DNA from: an uncultured Dysgonomonas sp.
Lineage (GTDB): Bacteria; Bacteroidota; Bacteroidia; Bacteroidales; Dysgonomonadaceae
NCBI GenBank assembly: GCA_900556485.1
Contig: USOX01000002.1
Location: forward strand, 62,001-126,000
Reading direction: 5' to 3'
DNA length: 64,000 bases
Every line of letters begins with the position of its first letter. Position 1 is the stretch's first letter. The notes beneath the pieces were generated by a model that did no database searches, was not told the DNA's origin, and saw nothing but the letters and a program-made list of their open reading frames with translations. This document shows, in pieces, positions 7,530-16,233 of the stretch. A program made the position numbers and the translations under genes.

Positions 7530-8705
7530 ATGGAGGCTACAAAACCAAAACTTTGGTCACTAAATTATTTAAATGTTTGTATAGCAAACTTTTTGATGGC
7601 ATGTTCTTTCAACCTTTTGATGCCATCAATTCCATTATATATTACCGAACAAATGGGAATAGCCCAATCCAAAACCGGTATTGTATTAGCCTCCTATGCC
7701 ATTGCCCTTATGTTCGTTCGCCCTTTCTCCGGATATATAGTTGACCTATATTCCCGTAAAAAAATACTGTTATTAGCATTCTCATGCTATGTACTTATCT
7801 TTTTCGGCTATTTCTGGGCAACCACCGTTTTACTTTTTGTAGTCGTCCGCTTTCTCCATGGCATCACTTGGGGACTCTCTACTGTATCATCCAGTACATT
7901 GGGTATAGACGTCGTACCTTCCGAACGCCGCGCCGAAGGCATTGGCTACTATGGCACATTTATGAATGTAGCTATGGCTATAGGTCCATTCATTGCCATT
8001 CATATCTACCACGAATATAGTTTTCAGGTATTACTATGGTGTGCAATAGGAATGGGAGTACTTGGTATCTTGGCTGTAGCCTTTATAAAAGCGCCTGAAC
8101 GTCCAAAAATTGAGCAACCTCAAAAACTATCTTTAGACCGCTTCTTCCTGGTCAAAGGGTGGCTGATATTTCTCAATCAACTCCTTCCATGCTTTGCATG
8201 GGGAACAATCGGGCCTTTTGTTGCACAATACGGAAAACAGATAGATATCCCCAATGCCGGCATCTTTTTCCTTTTTTGGGCAGGAGGAATCATTGTATCC
8301 CGTGTATTTGCCGGGAAACTCGTAGATAAAGGAAGAATACACGAAGTCAATGTCTCCGCAATGGCAATAGTAGCGATAGCATTCTTTACTTTTGCTACAA
8401 TGCACAATATCTATGCATTCTGTATATCAGGTCTGTTTATAGGAATCGGGTTCGGGATGATGTTCCCAGCTCTCCAGACATTATATATCAATCTGGCAGA
8501 GAACAGCCAAAGAGGAACAGCCAACTCTACTTACCTTATAGGCTTCGACCTAGGTTTAGCTTTAGGAATGCTTGTTGGTGGTTATATTACCGGATTCTTA
8601 TCTTTCGAATCCTTATATTTGGTTGCATCAGGGCTATGCCTGCTCAGCGTTATAGTGTATTGGTTCTCATCCCGCATTATATACGAGCGTAAAAAGCTGA
8701 GGTAA
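7530..8705 (+). CDS. MFS transporter
   Basis: A 391-residue protein with about 12 membrane segments of the major facilitator superfamily. The loop between segments 2 and 3 carries RPFSGYIVDLYSRKK, a variant of the G-x-x-x-D-R/K-x-G-R-K signature, and the pattern SRVFAGKLVDKGR recurs in the second half. YYGTFMNVAMAIGPF in segment 5 resembles the antiporter motif C of drug exporters, so export of a small organic compound is plausible. It is a single gene, convergent with the pectin locus. Substrate cannot be deduced. Confidence 0.88.
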   Translation: MEATKPKLWSLNYLNVCIANFLMACSFNLLMPSIPLYITEQMGIAQSKTGIVLASYAIALMFVRPFSGYIVDLYSRKKILLLAFSCYVLIFFGYFWATTVLLFVVVRFLHGITWGLSTVSSSTLGIDVVPSERRAEGIGYYGTFMNVAMAIGPFIAIHIYHEYSFQVLLWCAIGMGVLGILAVAFIKAPERPKIEQPQKLSLDRFFLVKGWLIFLNQLLPCFAWGTIGPFVAQYGKQIDIPNAGIFFLFWAGGIIVSRVFAGKLVDKGRIHEVNVSAMAIVAIAFFTFATMHNIYAFCISGLFIGIGFGMMFPALQTLYINLAENSQRGTANSTYLIGFDLGLALGMLVGGYITGFLSFESLYLVASGLCLLSVIVYWFSSRIIYERKKLR

Positions 8706-8749
8706 AGCACAACACTTATATCAATCTATAATTAAGTTTATATAATCAT

Positions 8750-8965
8750 CGCTTTTTGATGCCTAATACGCGTTAGCCTTATGTGCATTAGCGACGCAGG
8801 CGGGCACCTGTCCGGTGAAGGAGGCGTAGAATCAAACGGGGCAATAGCCCGTAGGTTTGATTCAGCCGACAAACCGTTTGACAGGTCGCCGAGGAGCGAA
8901 GCACTAGCCTTTTGTTTCGTTTTGGGCAATGCCAAAATGAAAAACAAGCCGAGAGGCGCGTTAGT
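8750..8965. repeat. GC-rich hairpin-rich intergenic island
   Basis: This stretch between two convergent genes is clearly richer in G and C than its surroundings and folds into several strong hairpins. GAATCAAAC at 8829-8837 pairs with GGTTTGATTC at 8853-8862 around an inner GGGC/GCCC. CGTTTTGG pairs with CCAAAATG at 8919-8939. ACCTGTC near 8806 can pair with GACAGGT near 8879. CTAATACGCG at the left and CGCGTTAG at the right are inverted. Short open frames exist on both strands but neither looks like protein. It may be a dispersed intergenic repeat or a structured RNA. Confidence 0.45.
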
Positions 8966-8973
8966 TATTCGCT

Positions 8974-10596
8974 TTATTTATCTATCCTAAACCAATCTAT
9001 ATCAACCCTTCCTCCATCATTTTTTTGAATAGGGCGGGTACAAAAAGTTCCTATTTTAGCTCCAATCCATTTACCTTCTTTTGCTGTAAACGACTTACCT
9101 AGATTGGTATATTTCTTATCATCCAGACTATAGCTAAAAGTACATGTCGCATCTGCTTGCACCTTAACGCGAAGATAAACAGTTGGGTCTTTCAATTCTA
9201 CCGAACCATTAACAACTTCTTTAGCTCCTTTTTCGGCTTTTATACACTCAGCCTGAGACAATATAAACCCATTCTCTACACTTTCGAAAGATAACAAAGC
9301 ATAATCTAATCCCATCATTATCAAACCTGTTCGTTCTCCATAGAAACGGTCATCAGGCTTTAATGTCAGTTTCATTGTTGCTGTAAACTGAGGAGCAGGA
9401 GTTTTTTGTAACAAAAGATTAGGTACATCCCATAAGCTTTTATAGTCATCCGGTACAGGAACAGAGTACAAACTCATACAATCTTTTTCCTTATTTGCAA
9501 AATACCACCACGACTGCGGATTAGCATGCCATTGCCATTGCAGACCTAGACTATTTGTAGAGAATTCATCGCTCTCAGCAGGAGTAACTATCGGATATGT
9601 TTTACCCACATTTGGCTTCTTATATGTCATCACTGGATAGCCGCAACCATCACCATCTTTATCTTTGCCTATTACAGGCCAATCATTTTTCCACACCATT
9701 GGCTGCAAATGCATGATACGCCCAAAAGCTCCAACATCCTGAAAATGTAAAAACCAATCTTCCCCGGTCTGAGTATCTACCCATGCACCTTGATGTGGGC
9801 CATTTACCGATGTATTTCCTTGCTCCATTACGACTTTTCGCTCATAAGGGCCAAAAATATCTTTTGAACGCATAGCCAATTGCCAACCTGTTGCAACACC
9901 TCCGGCAGGAGCAAAAATATAATAATAACCGTTCCTTTTATAAAACTTAGGGCCCTCTATTGTAGGGTCTATATCATGTCCATCATAAATTATACGAGAT
10001 TCGCCAACAGCTTTCTTCCCATCAGCAGTCAGACGAGTTACAGCTAACAGACTCTTTATACCTGCGCGGCTTCCGGCATAAGCATGGGCAAGATACACCT
10101 GTCCATCATCGTCGAACAAAGGGCATGCATCAATCAGCCCCTTTCCTTCTTTCACCAAAACAAGTGGTTCCCAGTCTCCGGCAGGATCTTTTGTCTTTGT
10201 CATAAAGATTCCATGATCAGGATCACCGTAGTAAATATAGAATTCTCCCTTATGATAACGGATAGCAGGTGCCCAAACTCCTCCTCCATGTTCTACTTTC
10301 GAAAAGATAGAATCAGGAGTTAGCCTATCAATAGCATATCCTATAATTGTCCAGTTTACCATATCTTTCGAATGAAGTATAGGGAGTCCTGGTATACAGT
10401 TGAAACTGGATGCTGTCATGTAATAATCATCGCCTACCCTGCAAGCATCTGGATCGGAATAATCAGCATAGAGAACCGGATTTTTATATTTTCCATTCCC
10501 TAAATCCGAAACCCAGACTTTCGAAACATAGTTATTTTGTGCAACTGCATTGAAAGTTACAATAGATACAAGAATAGTGAATAAAATGTTTTTCAT
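8974..10596 (-). CDS. Secreted GH43 glycoside hydrolase
   Basis: A 540-residue enzyme with a signal peptide (cleaved near Ala19-Gln20). Residues 40-330 form a five-blade GH43 propeller: the base Asp48 lies in DYSDPD, the pKa modulator Asp156 in LIDACPLFDDDG, and the acid Glu214 in IEGPKF. Residues 350-540 look like the C-terminal beta-sandwich common in this family. GH43 enzymes remove arabinofuranosyl or xylosyl units; in this pectin locus the likely job is trimming arabinan or xylose side chains. The gene follows the CE12 gene by 11 bases and ends the operon. Exact specificity cannot be told. Confidence 0.9.
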   Translation of the reverse strand: MKNILFTILVSIVTFNAVAQNNYVSKVWVSDLGNGKYKNPVLYADYSDPDACRVGDDYYMTASSFNCIPGLPILHSKDMVNWTIIGYAIDRLTPDSIFSKVEHGGGVWAPAIRYHKGEFYIYYGDPDHGIFMTKTKDPAGDWEPLVLVKEGKGLIDACPLFDDDGQVYLAHAYAGSRAGIKSLLAVTRLTADGKKAVGESRIIYDGHDIDPTIEGPKFYKRNGYYYIFAPAGGVATGWQLAMRSKDIFGPYERKVVMEQGNTSVNGPHQGAWVDTQTGEDWFLHFQDVGAFGRIMHLQPMVWKNDWPVIGKDKDGDGCGYPVMTYKKPNVGKTYPIVTPAESDEFSTNSLGLQWQWHANPQSWWYFANKEKDCMSLYSVPVPDDYKSLWDVPNLLLQKTPAPQFTATMKLTLKPDDRFYGERTGLIMMGLDYALLSFESVENGFILSQAECIKAEKGAKEVVNGSVELKDPTVYLRVKVQADATCTFSYSLDDKKYTNLGKSFTAKEGKWIGAKIGTFCTRPIQKNDGGRVDIDWFRIDK

Positions 10597-10607
10597 TGTA
10601 CAATCGT

Positions 10608-12221
10608 TTATTTACCTAATCCCTTCATTAATATATTATCAATAACCATAAAATTCTTCTCCCCTGCCCTATCCCATGGATAGATTCTCAATCGGTAAGT
10701 ACTACCTTTAGGAATGCTTATCATCGTATCGAAAGAATATGATTTCAGATTCTTACTGCTCATCGACTCCATCACTGCATACGAATCTGTTTTCACAAAG
10801 TCAGGATCAAGTGAGCCCAATGCTGTAAACTGCATTTTATCTCCTTCTCCAGCCTGCAAACTATACGAAATATGATTGATATACACATTATAGGATGTTG
10901 CTGTTAAAGATAACTCTATATATCGGGAAGAGTTAATATCAATTTCCTGCTTAGACCATTTTCCATCAAGGGTTGTCAATTTATAACCCATTGTCTTAAC
11001 TAATCCTACCAGGTTTACATCTGCAACAATATTACCTTCCACTATAGGTCTCACTCCATTTGTTGATGCCTCTTTGGGAAAAGACAAACTCACTGTCACA
11101 GCCTTATTTTTATCAGCAGCGATACCAATACCGCTTAAAGGAATATCTTTCGATTTGCTATCAACTAATAACCTCAAAGGCTGACCATATACTATAGCCT
11201 CTGTAGGGAGAAACCTTACAAATACAGATTTGTAATAATCGCCTGTCGTTTCTACAGACAGACTTTGACTATAACCCCTGTCAGGATATAACGAAACCTG
11301 AAATGGCTTATCAACAGTCACTTCTATTTTTTGTCCGGCAGATAAACCAATACCACCAATTGAAATCGCCTTTGCTATAGGAGTAGTAACTAATTGCGAA
11401 CCGAAATCAAGCTTATTTGGACCAATAACTACTTCTGCCGGATATTTTATATATTCTGTTAAGATATTCTGTTTAATCAATTCATCTACAAACAACTTTG
11501 AAAAAAGCATCCCTCCTGTACCTTTCAGGTGTGTATTATCTTCTTTACAGAAAATCACCTGCTTCGATTTATCCGGGCCATAACTTTCTACCAGTTGTTG
11601 AGTTAAGGCTGTCATATTTATTAATGGTACATTCAGCTCATGAGCTACCGATTTCATTGCCATTACATAATTAAGGACAGAATCGTTCTTTACCTCCGAA
11701 TATTCAACCAAATTGTGTTTTCCCCGTTCTGATAACGTTTTCCCATCCGAATTAAACATCCGGCGGACAACCGGAGTTACTAATACGGGAACAGCTCCTT
11801 TTTCACGGGACTCAACTATATATTTACGTAGATATTTTTGAAATTGTCCCCAAGGAGCTGTACCTCGTTCTTTAGTATCTGATTCATCTGTATCTTTTCC
11901 GTTATTTTTTTCATCGTTATGTCCAAACTGAATAAATACATAATCGCCTGACTGAAGTCCTCCTCTCAAATTACCCCAGAATTCAAAGTAAAAAGATTTC
12001 GAACTTCTGCCATTCCGTGCTACATTATGTAAGGCTACACTATCGCTCAGAAACATGGGTAACATCTGCCCCCATCCTCTCATTTCTTTGTCCTCACTTT
12101 TCTTTACCTCATCATAATCAGCCATAGTAGAATCTCCTAAAGTAAAGACTCTAACCTGTGCATTTACCGGCAAAAAAAGTAACATTACAGCTACAGTACA
12201 AAAGACATATATCCTATTCAT
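10608..12221 (-). CDS. Rhamnogalacturonan acetylesterase, CE12-like
   Basis: I place the start at the ATG 12219-12221 because the upstream codon at 12227 is TTG and the signal peptide MNRIYVFCTVAVMLLFLPVNAQ begins here. Residues 24-265 form an SGNH/GDSL esterase: Ser31 in LGDSTMADYDE (block I), NVARNGRSSKSF (block II), FGHND (block III) and DNTHLKGTG with the catalytic Asp/His pair (block V). CE12 enzymes remove acetyl groups from rhamnogalacturonan I. About 270 further residues form beta-rich domains, probably carbohydrate binding. The 289-base upstream gap contains its own possible promoter region and a motif shared with the 43.2-kb region. Confidence 0.88.
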   Translation of the reverse strand: MNRIYVFCTVAVMLLFLPVNAQVRVFTLGDSTMADYDEVKKSEDKEMRGWGQMLPMFLSDSVALHNVARNGRSSKSFYFEFWGNLRGGLQSGDYVFIQFGHNDEKNNGKDTDESDTKERGTAPWGQFQKYLRKYIVESREKGAVPVLVTPVVRRMFNSDGKTLSERGKHNLVEYSEVKNDSVLNYVMAMKSVAHELNVPLINMTALTQQLVESYGPDKSKQVIFCKEDNTHLKGTGGMLFSKLFVDELIKQNILTEYIKYPAEVVIGPNKLDFGSQLVTTPIAKAISIGGIGLSAGQKIEVTVDKPFQVSLYPDRGYSQSLSVETTGDYYKSVFVRFLPTEAIVYGQPLRLLVDSKSKDIPLSGIGIAADKNKAVTVSLSFPKEASTNGVRPIVEGNIVADVNLVGLVKTMGYKLTTLDGKWSKQEIDINSSRYIELSLTATSYNVYINHISYSLQAGEGDKMQFTALGSLDPDFVKTDSYAVMESMSSKNLKSYSFDTMISIPKGSTYRLRIYPWDRAGEKNFMVIDNILMKGLGK

Positions 12222-12275
12222 TATCAATTTATTTTATATAAAAGGTGACAACCAACGGTCGACAGAACAAAGTGT

Positions 12276-12330
12276 AGTCAAATGTGACACCTTTTGTATA
12301 CTTTTTTATTGTAACTTTTTTCTCTTTATC
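12276..12330 (-). promoter_or_regulatory. Intergenic motif shared with 43177-43224, copy A
   Basis: On the minus strand this reads AAAGAGAAAAAAGTTAC followed by AATAAAAAAGTATACA and a GTGTCAC block. The run TTACAATAAAAAAGTATACA is identical in the copy at 43.2 kb, and about 47 bases match with one gap and a few mismatches. It lies about 55-110 bases upstream of the CE12 start, a position suited to a regulator binding site. Function is inferred only from conservation and place. Confidence 0.5.
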
Positions 12331-12428
12331 GTCAGTACATTTGTATACTAATAACGCATAGATAAATAATACAAAGAATAAATCTTACATTCTATCGTCT
12401 TTGCAGATTTGAAATCCGCCATTATAAA

Positions 12429-12482
12429 CTTTCGAATTATAAAATCGAAAGGACAAAAGGGTAAGGTAAACTCACCCCTTTG
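12429..12482 (-). terminator. Possible weak terminator pair after the CE8 gene
   Basis: Read on the minus strand, AAAGGGGT pairs with ACCCTTTT, followed by a second hairpin CTTTCGA/TTCGAAAG. No long T tract follows, so termination would be partial. The 289-base gap between CE8 and CE12 otherwise holds only the shared motif and no gene. Confidence 0.3.
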
Positions 12483-12510
12483 AACAACAAATAATTTATC
12501 TTAATATTGA

Positions 12511-13452
12511 TTATGGTACCCAATTATCACAACCGCCCAAAACATTAGAAACAGTGTATTCTTTGGATTCTTTTTCAGTCAGTATTTTCGACCATTTTAC
12601 ACGTTTAGAAATATTGGCTCCTTCCCCCGAATTATTATACTCCATATAACGTGCAGTTTTTTCATTCTCCGGATTACGCCAGTTGTCCCAACCTTCAGGC
12701 TTTATACCCTTTGGTAAATTACAATTCATAAATAAAGTCATCGCATAAGGACGCCATGGACGGCCTAGATATACAGCATTAATCCCATCAGCTAAAGTTA
12801 TAGTACAATCATTGAAAATATAACCATATTTGATATTTTCAGGAGTATTTGCCGCAGTTATGTATGAATTCCTTTTACAGTGAATAACACATTTTTCGAA
12901 CCACACTGTTGCAGGTCCGAATATGAAATCGGTAGTTCCTTCTATATAGCAATTCTCAAAATATTGTCTTGCCCCGTCTCTACCTGTATATATAGTATCT
13001 TGATTTCCTAAAAACCGACAATTACGAAATGTCATGCGATCACCCTCTATATGTAAAGCTACAGCCTGCCCCATAGGTGCTGATGAATTTTCAACAGTAA
13101 GATTCTCCATTATTATATCATTGCCGCTCAAAAGGAAAGTATAGGTTTTGAATGTCCCCATCTTGTCGATATTGGCATGATCGTCATAATTGATTATAGT
13201 TTTCTCTTTATCCTCTCCAATAAAATGTATTTTACTTACATGAACCGGAAGAATTAATTTTTCCTTATAAACCCCATTCTTAATTCGAATTGTAATCATA
13301 CCTCTGGGGTCACCCGTACGAACAGCATTTATTGCCTCTTGTACATTTCTGAAATCTCCAGTTCCATTACGATCCACAATATATTCTGTCTTTTCCTGAG
13401 CATTTAATAATAAGGAAAAAGAAAGGAGACAAAACCAAAAGATATATTTCAT
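12511..13452 (-). CDS. Pectin methylesterase, CE8
   Basis: The start is taken at ATG 13450-13452; the frame is open to a TTG at 13473, but that would overlap the upstream gene and place residues before the signal peptide. The 313-residue protein has a signal peptide ending NAQ and a right-handed parallel beta-helix. Active-site residues are in place: Gln129, Gln151, acid Asp152 in GNQDTIYTG, nucleophile Asp175 in GTTDFIFGP, and Arg231/Trp233 in LGRPWRP. It removes methyl groups from homogalacturonan, preparing it for the pectate lyase encoded seven bases upstream. Confidence 0.95.
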   Translation of the reverse strand: MKYIFWFCLLSFSLLLNAQEKTEYIVDRNGTGDFRNVQEAINAVRTGDPRGMITIRIKNGVYKEKLILPVHVSKIHFIGEDKEKTIINYDDHANIDKMGTFKTYTFLLSGNDIIMENLTVENSSAPMGQAVALHIEGDRMTFRNCRFLGNQDTIYTGRDGARQYFENCYIEGTTDFIFGPATVWFEKCVIHCKRNSYITAANTPENIKYGYIFNDCTITLADGINAVYLGRPWRPYAMTLFMNCNLPKGIKPEGWDNWRNPENEKTARYMEYNNSGEGANISKRVKWSKILTEKESKEYTVSNVLGGCDNWVP

Positions 13453-13459
13453 AGTAATA

Positions 13460-14854
13460 TTATTTTTTTGCAACTAAGCTATTCAGGTAAACTTCCAGAT
13501 AAGTATAACCTTCTTCATTCAAATCATTTGCAGTTTTTCCCGGATAGTTTGCTTCAAGCCATCCGTCAGGAATACCATCCATATTCGAATCAACCGGAAC
13601 ATCTGCTTGGTTATATGTATATGTATCCCAGCCGCCCACATCGCTCTGAGTATCTATCAGTCCGGGCTTTGTAGCGTTATTAGCTGATGCTCTTTGCGGG
13701 GTCAGTCCATTTTTAACTTCATCAATAACACGTATATCGGTCTTATCCCTCCTATAATTTGCTCCTGCATCAGCTAACACACGCTCATATGCTGTCTTGG
13801 CATCATCCGTATTCACAAACAGGATTTCAAATGGCTGATCTGCCAAAAGATCCTGCTTTGACTTAGAAGATGGATTCGGCTGAAACCCGATCCGGTTGTC
13901 ATTATTCACTTTCTTGTTATCAGGAAAATAATTTCCATCAACATAAAAAGTACCCCAAACCCCTTTCGGTTGTTTATTTTTTCCATCATCCCCATTTGGA
14001 GAGAAAATTCTACTTCGATTGGAAGAAGTAAGAGAAGGTTTATAGTAGTTGTTGACAAAATTATACCTGCCACCTTCTCCGGCATAACCACTGTTACTTC
14101 CCCAATTATATATCACATTATTTCTAAAATCTACTAATTCCAAATCCGGACGATTGCTATACCTGCTTCCACACATACGCGGATTCCGGCTATCGTGATG
14201 AGCTAAAAGATTGTGATGAAACGAAGCTTTCTGACCGCCCCATATACCGCCATAACCATGGCTACCTTTCTTGTGAACAGATGTACGGAGACTTTCAGAA
14301 ATAATACACCATTGCATGGTGAAATTCTCATTTCCATAAAATGAAGCACATTCATCGGTACTCCAACTCATCGAACAATGGTCTATAATTATATTCTTAT
14401 TTCCATATCCTGACAGGGCATCATCTTCTATCCCGGTCAAATCGCCCATTCTGAAACGCATATAACGGACTATCACATTACTACCACTTATCTTCACATT
14501 ATTATCCGCAATGCATATCCCATCGCCGGGAGCACTTTGTCCGGCTATTGTTGTACTATCCGTAATATGTAGTCTCGACTTTAAATGAATAATTCCCGCA
14601 ACTTTGAATAATATTGTTTTGGCACCCGGTCTTTTCAAGCACCAACGAAGAGTTCCTTCTCCGGTCTTCTTATTCCCCATGATAGTATCCTCCAGTGAGT
14701 TGACATAGTAGACCTTTCCTCCCCGTCCTCCTGATGTGTACATTCCTCCACCCTCTGCACCGGGGAATGCCGGAGTTTGAGCAAATATGAATACAAAACC
14801 AAAAAAACCAAAAAATCCAAAAAATCCAAATAAGAACAATATTATTCTTTGCAT
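13460..14854 (-). CDS. Pectate lyase, PL1 family
   Basis: A 464-residue secreted beta-helix lyase. AFPGAEGGGMYTSGGRGG at 29-46 opens the domain; GIEDDALSGYGNKNIIIDH and SWSTDE near 141-168 give the calcium-binding Asp residues; HDSRNPRM at 220-227 holds the catalytic Arg. It cleaves de-esterified homogalacturonan by beta-elimination, yielding unsaturated oligogalacturonides, the substrate of GH105. The signal peptide is odd: its core is FGFFGFFGFFGF, encoded by a 9-bp tandem repeat. A C-terminal DxNxDGIPD-like loop (DSNMDGIPDGW) resembles a calcium or dockerin-type segment. The upstream 206 bases are filled by repeat copy 2. Confidence 0.95.
   Translation of the reverse strand: MQRIILFLFGFFGFFGFFGFVFIFAQTPAFPGAEGGGMYTSGGRGGKVYYVNSLEDTIMGNKKTGEGTLRWCLKRPGAKTILFKVAGIIHLKSRLHITDSTTIAGQSAPGDGICIADNNVKISGSNVIVRYMRFRMGDLTGIEDDALSGYGNKNIIIDHCSMSWSTDECASFYGNENFTMQWCIISESLRTSVHKKGSHGYGGIWGGQKASFHHNLLAHHDSRNPRMCGSRYSNRPDLELVDFRNNVIYNWGSNSGYAGEGGRYNFVNNYYKPSLTSSNRSRIFSPNGDDGKNKQPKGVWGTFYVDGNYFPDNKKVNNDNRIGFQPNPSSKSKQDLLADQPFEILFVNTDDAKTAYERVLADAGANYRRDKTDIRVIDEVKNGLTPQRASANNATKPGLIDTQSDVGGWDTYTYNQADVPVDSNMDGIPDGWLEANYPGKTANDLNEEGYTYLEVYLNSLVAKK
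14794..14831 (-). repeat. 9-bp tandem repeat in the PL1 signal peptide
   Basis: Units CCAAAAAAA (14799-14807), CCAAAAAAT (14808-14816) and CCAAAAAAT (14817-14825), then a partial CCAAAT, on the plus strand; in the gene they read as Phe-Gly-Phe triplets. A change in copy number keeps the frame and alters the length of the hydrophobic core. Confidence 0.8.
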
Positions 14855-14860
14855 AAGAAT

Positions 14861-15059
14861 TAAGAGTCTGTTTAAATTTTATAGCAAATCTTTTTTATAG
14901 CTGTTTTTAGATGGATTTTATCATTTTTGCTTGAAGGTTTAGCGGGCTAAACCAAAAGGAAAAAAGGTAAAAGGCGCTAAAAAGAGCATAAAAAAATTGC
15001 TAAGAGTTATTAATTGAGCCTATATGAAAAATTTTCGCTAAAATTTAAACAGGCTCTTA
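14861..15059. mobile_element. MITE-like palindromic element, copy 2
   Basis: A 199-bp copy of the element at 4160-4357. It begins TAAGAGTCTGTTTAAATTTT and ends with the inverted counterpart ending AAACAGGCTCTTA; the centre is a perfect GGTTTAGC-GG-GCTAAACC hairpin. It fills nearly the whole gap between the GH105 and PL1 genes. The last three bases, TTA at 15057-15059, read on the minus strand as the TAA stop codon of GH105, so the element contributes the end of that gene. A transcript across it would form a long hairpin between the two genes. Confidence 0.78.
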
Positions 15060-16223
15060 TCTATTTAATAAAATACTTACCATTATAAAAGGACCAACCG
15101 CCTTAGGATCATTATCTCTAACCGGTTCGTTTATATAATACTCGTAACTTCCGTCGCGATAGACTTTTTCTCCTCCAAGCCCGGCAACAGCACAGCCATC
15201 TATGACAGAAATAGTGCCATCATTATTTTTAGTAACAAAACGTTTTACAAACTGATCATACGCTTTCTTTCCTTTTTTGGCATAGCTTTTATCCAGATAT
15301 CCTTTCTGCGCACCTTTCACCCACGAATAGATAAACATAGCTGAAGCACTCGATTCAAGATAATTACCCTCACGTCCCATCTGGTCTGTAACCTGATACC
15401 ACATGCCTGTCTTTTTCTCTCTGTACTTTTCTACAGAAAGTGATAGATTCTGAAGCAAAGTTATTATTTCATCACGTTTAGGATGCTCTTCCGGTAAGAA
15501 ATCAAGAACGTCTACCATTGCCATCATATACCAGCCAATGCTACGCGACCAAAAATTAGGGGAAAGCCCTGTTACCGGATCAGCCCAACGTTGTTCACGG
15601 CTTTCGTCCCAACCATGATAGTACAATCCTGTTTTTGCATCATATAAATATTTATGGGCATCCAATATTTGTAGAATTGCCTCATCAAATAGTCCCGGCT
15701 CATCAAAAGTCTTTCCATATTCAGCAAGGAAAGGACATGCCATATAAAGACCATCAAGCCAAACCTGATGCGGATATATTTTTTTATGCCAGAAGCTGCC
15801 ATCAGCCGTGCGTGGATGGGTTCTCATCTGATCACGCATCAAATCTAATGCTTTTTTAAACCGTTCTTCCTTTGTCTGGGCATATATAGGGAAAAGCATT
15901 TTCCCCGAATTAATACGGTCTATGTTATATTCAAGAGGTTTGTATGTCTTTATTTGTCCATCAGGCTGAACCATTAGGTCTGCAAAACCATAGGCATAAT
16001 CATAATACTTTTTATCCCCTGTCTTTTGCCATACTTGCAGTATAGATTGTAACTCTAAACCATGACAATAGTTCCATTTCGGAGCTTTCGAAAAATCGAG
16101 CATCCAAGCTTCTGGATTACGTTTCATTTCCGAATCCGACATCTGAACATAGTACTTTGTTTTGGCTTCTGAAGGGAAAATAGAAGCCAAAAGCAATAGT
16201 ACCAAGAATATATTAACCTTCAT
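15057..16223 (-). CDS. Unsaturated rhamnogalacturonyl/galacturonyl hydrolase, GH105
   Basis: A 388-residue enzyme with a signal peptide (cleaved near SEA-K) and an (alpha/alpha)6-barrel pattern of the GH88/GH105 clan, as in YteR and YesR. The block KIYPHQVWLDGLYMACPFLAEYG holds the conserved Asp-Gly-Leu-Tyr-Met site, and LSPNFWSRSIGWYMMAMVDVLDFLP and SSASAMFIYSWVKG are the other family blocks. It hydrates and removes the unsaturated uronic acid left at chain ends by the lyase. Its stop codon is supplied by the border of repeat copy 2. Start is 10 bases after GH28. Confidence 0.93.
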   Translation of the reverse strand: MKVNIFLVLLLLASIFPSEAKTKYYVQMSDSEMKRNPEAWMLDFSKAPKWNYCHGLELQSILQVWQKTGDKKYYDYAYGFADLMVQPDGQIKTYKPLEYNIDRINSGKMLFPIYAQTKEERFKKALDLMRDQMRTHPRTADGSFWHKKIYPHQVWLDGLYMACPFLAEYGKTFDEPGLFDEAILQILDAHKYLYDAKTGLYYHGWDESREQRWADPVTGLSPNFWSRSIGWYMMAMVDVLDFLPEEHPKRDEIITLLQNLSLSVEKYREKKTGMWYQVTDQMGREGNYLESSASAMFIYSWVKGAQKGYLDKSYAKKGKKAYDQFVKRFVTKNNDGTISVIDGCAVAGLGGEKVYRDGSYEYYINEPVRDNDPKAVGPFIMVSILLNR

Positions 16224-16233
16224 AACTCTCTCT

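Noticed and set aside
7530..8705. MFS gene as part of the pectin locus
   Set aside because: It is convergent with the locus and separated from it by the 8.8-kb island; its motifs suggest an exporter rather than a uronate symporter.
8738..8990. Two 69-residue frames on opposite strands in the 8.8-kb island
   Set aside because: They result from the GC-rich palindromic sequence, mirror each other and lack coding character.
13450..13473. Apparent overlap of CE8 with PL1
   Set aside because: The overlap depends on a TTG codon; with ATG 13450-13452 the genes are separated by seven bases and the signal peptide starts correctly.
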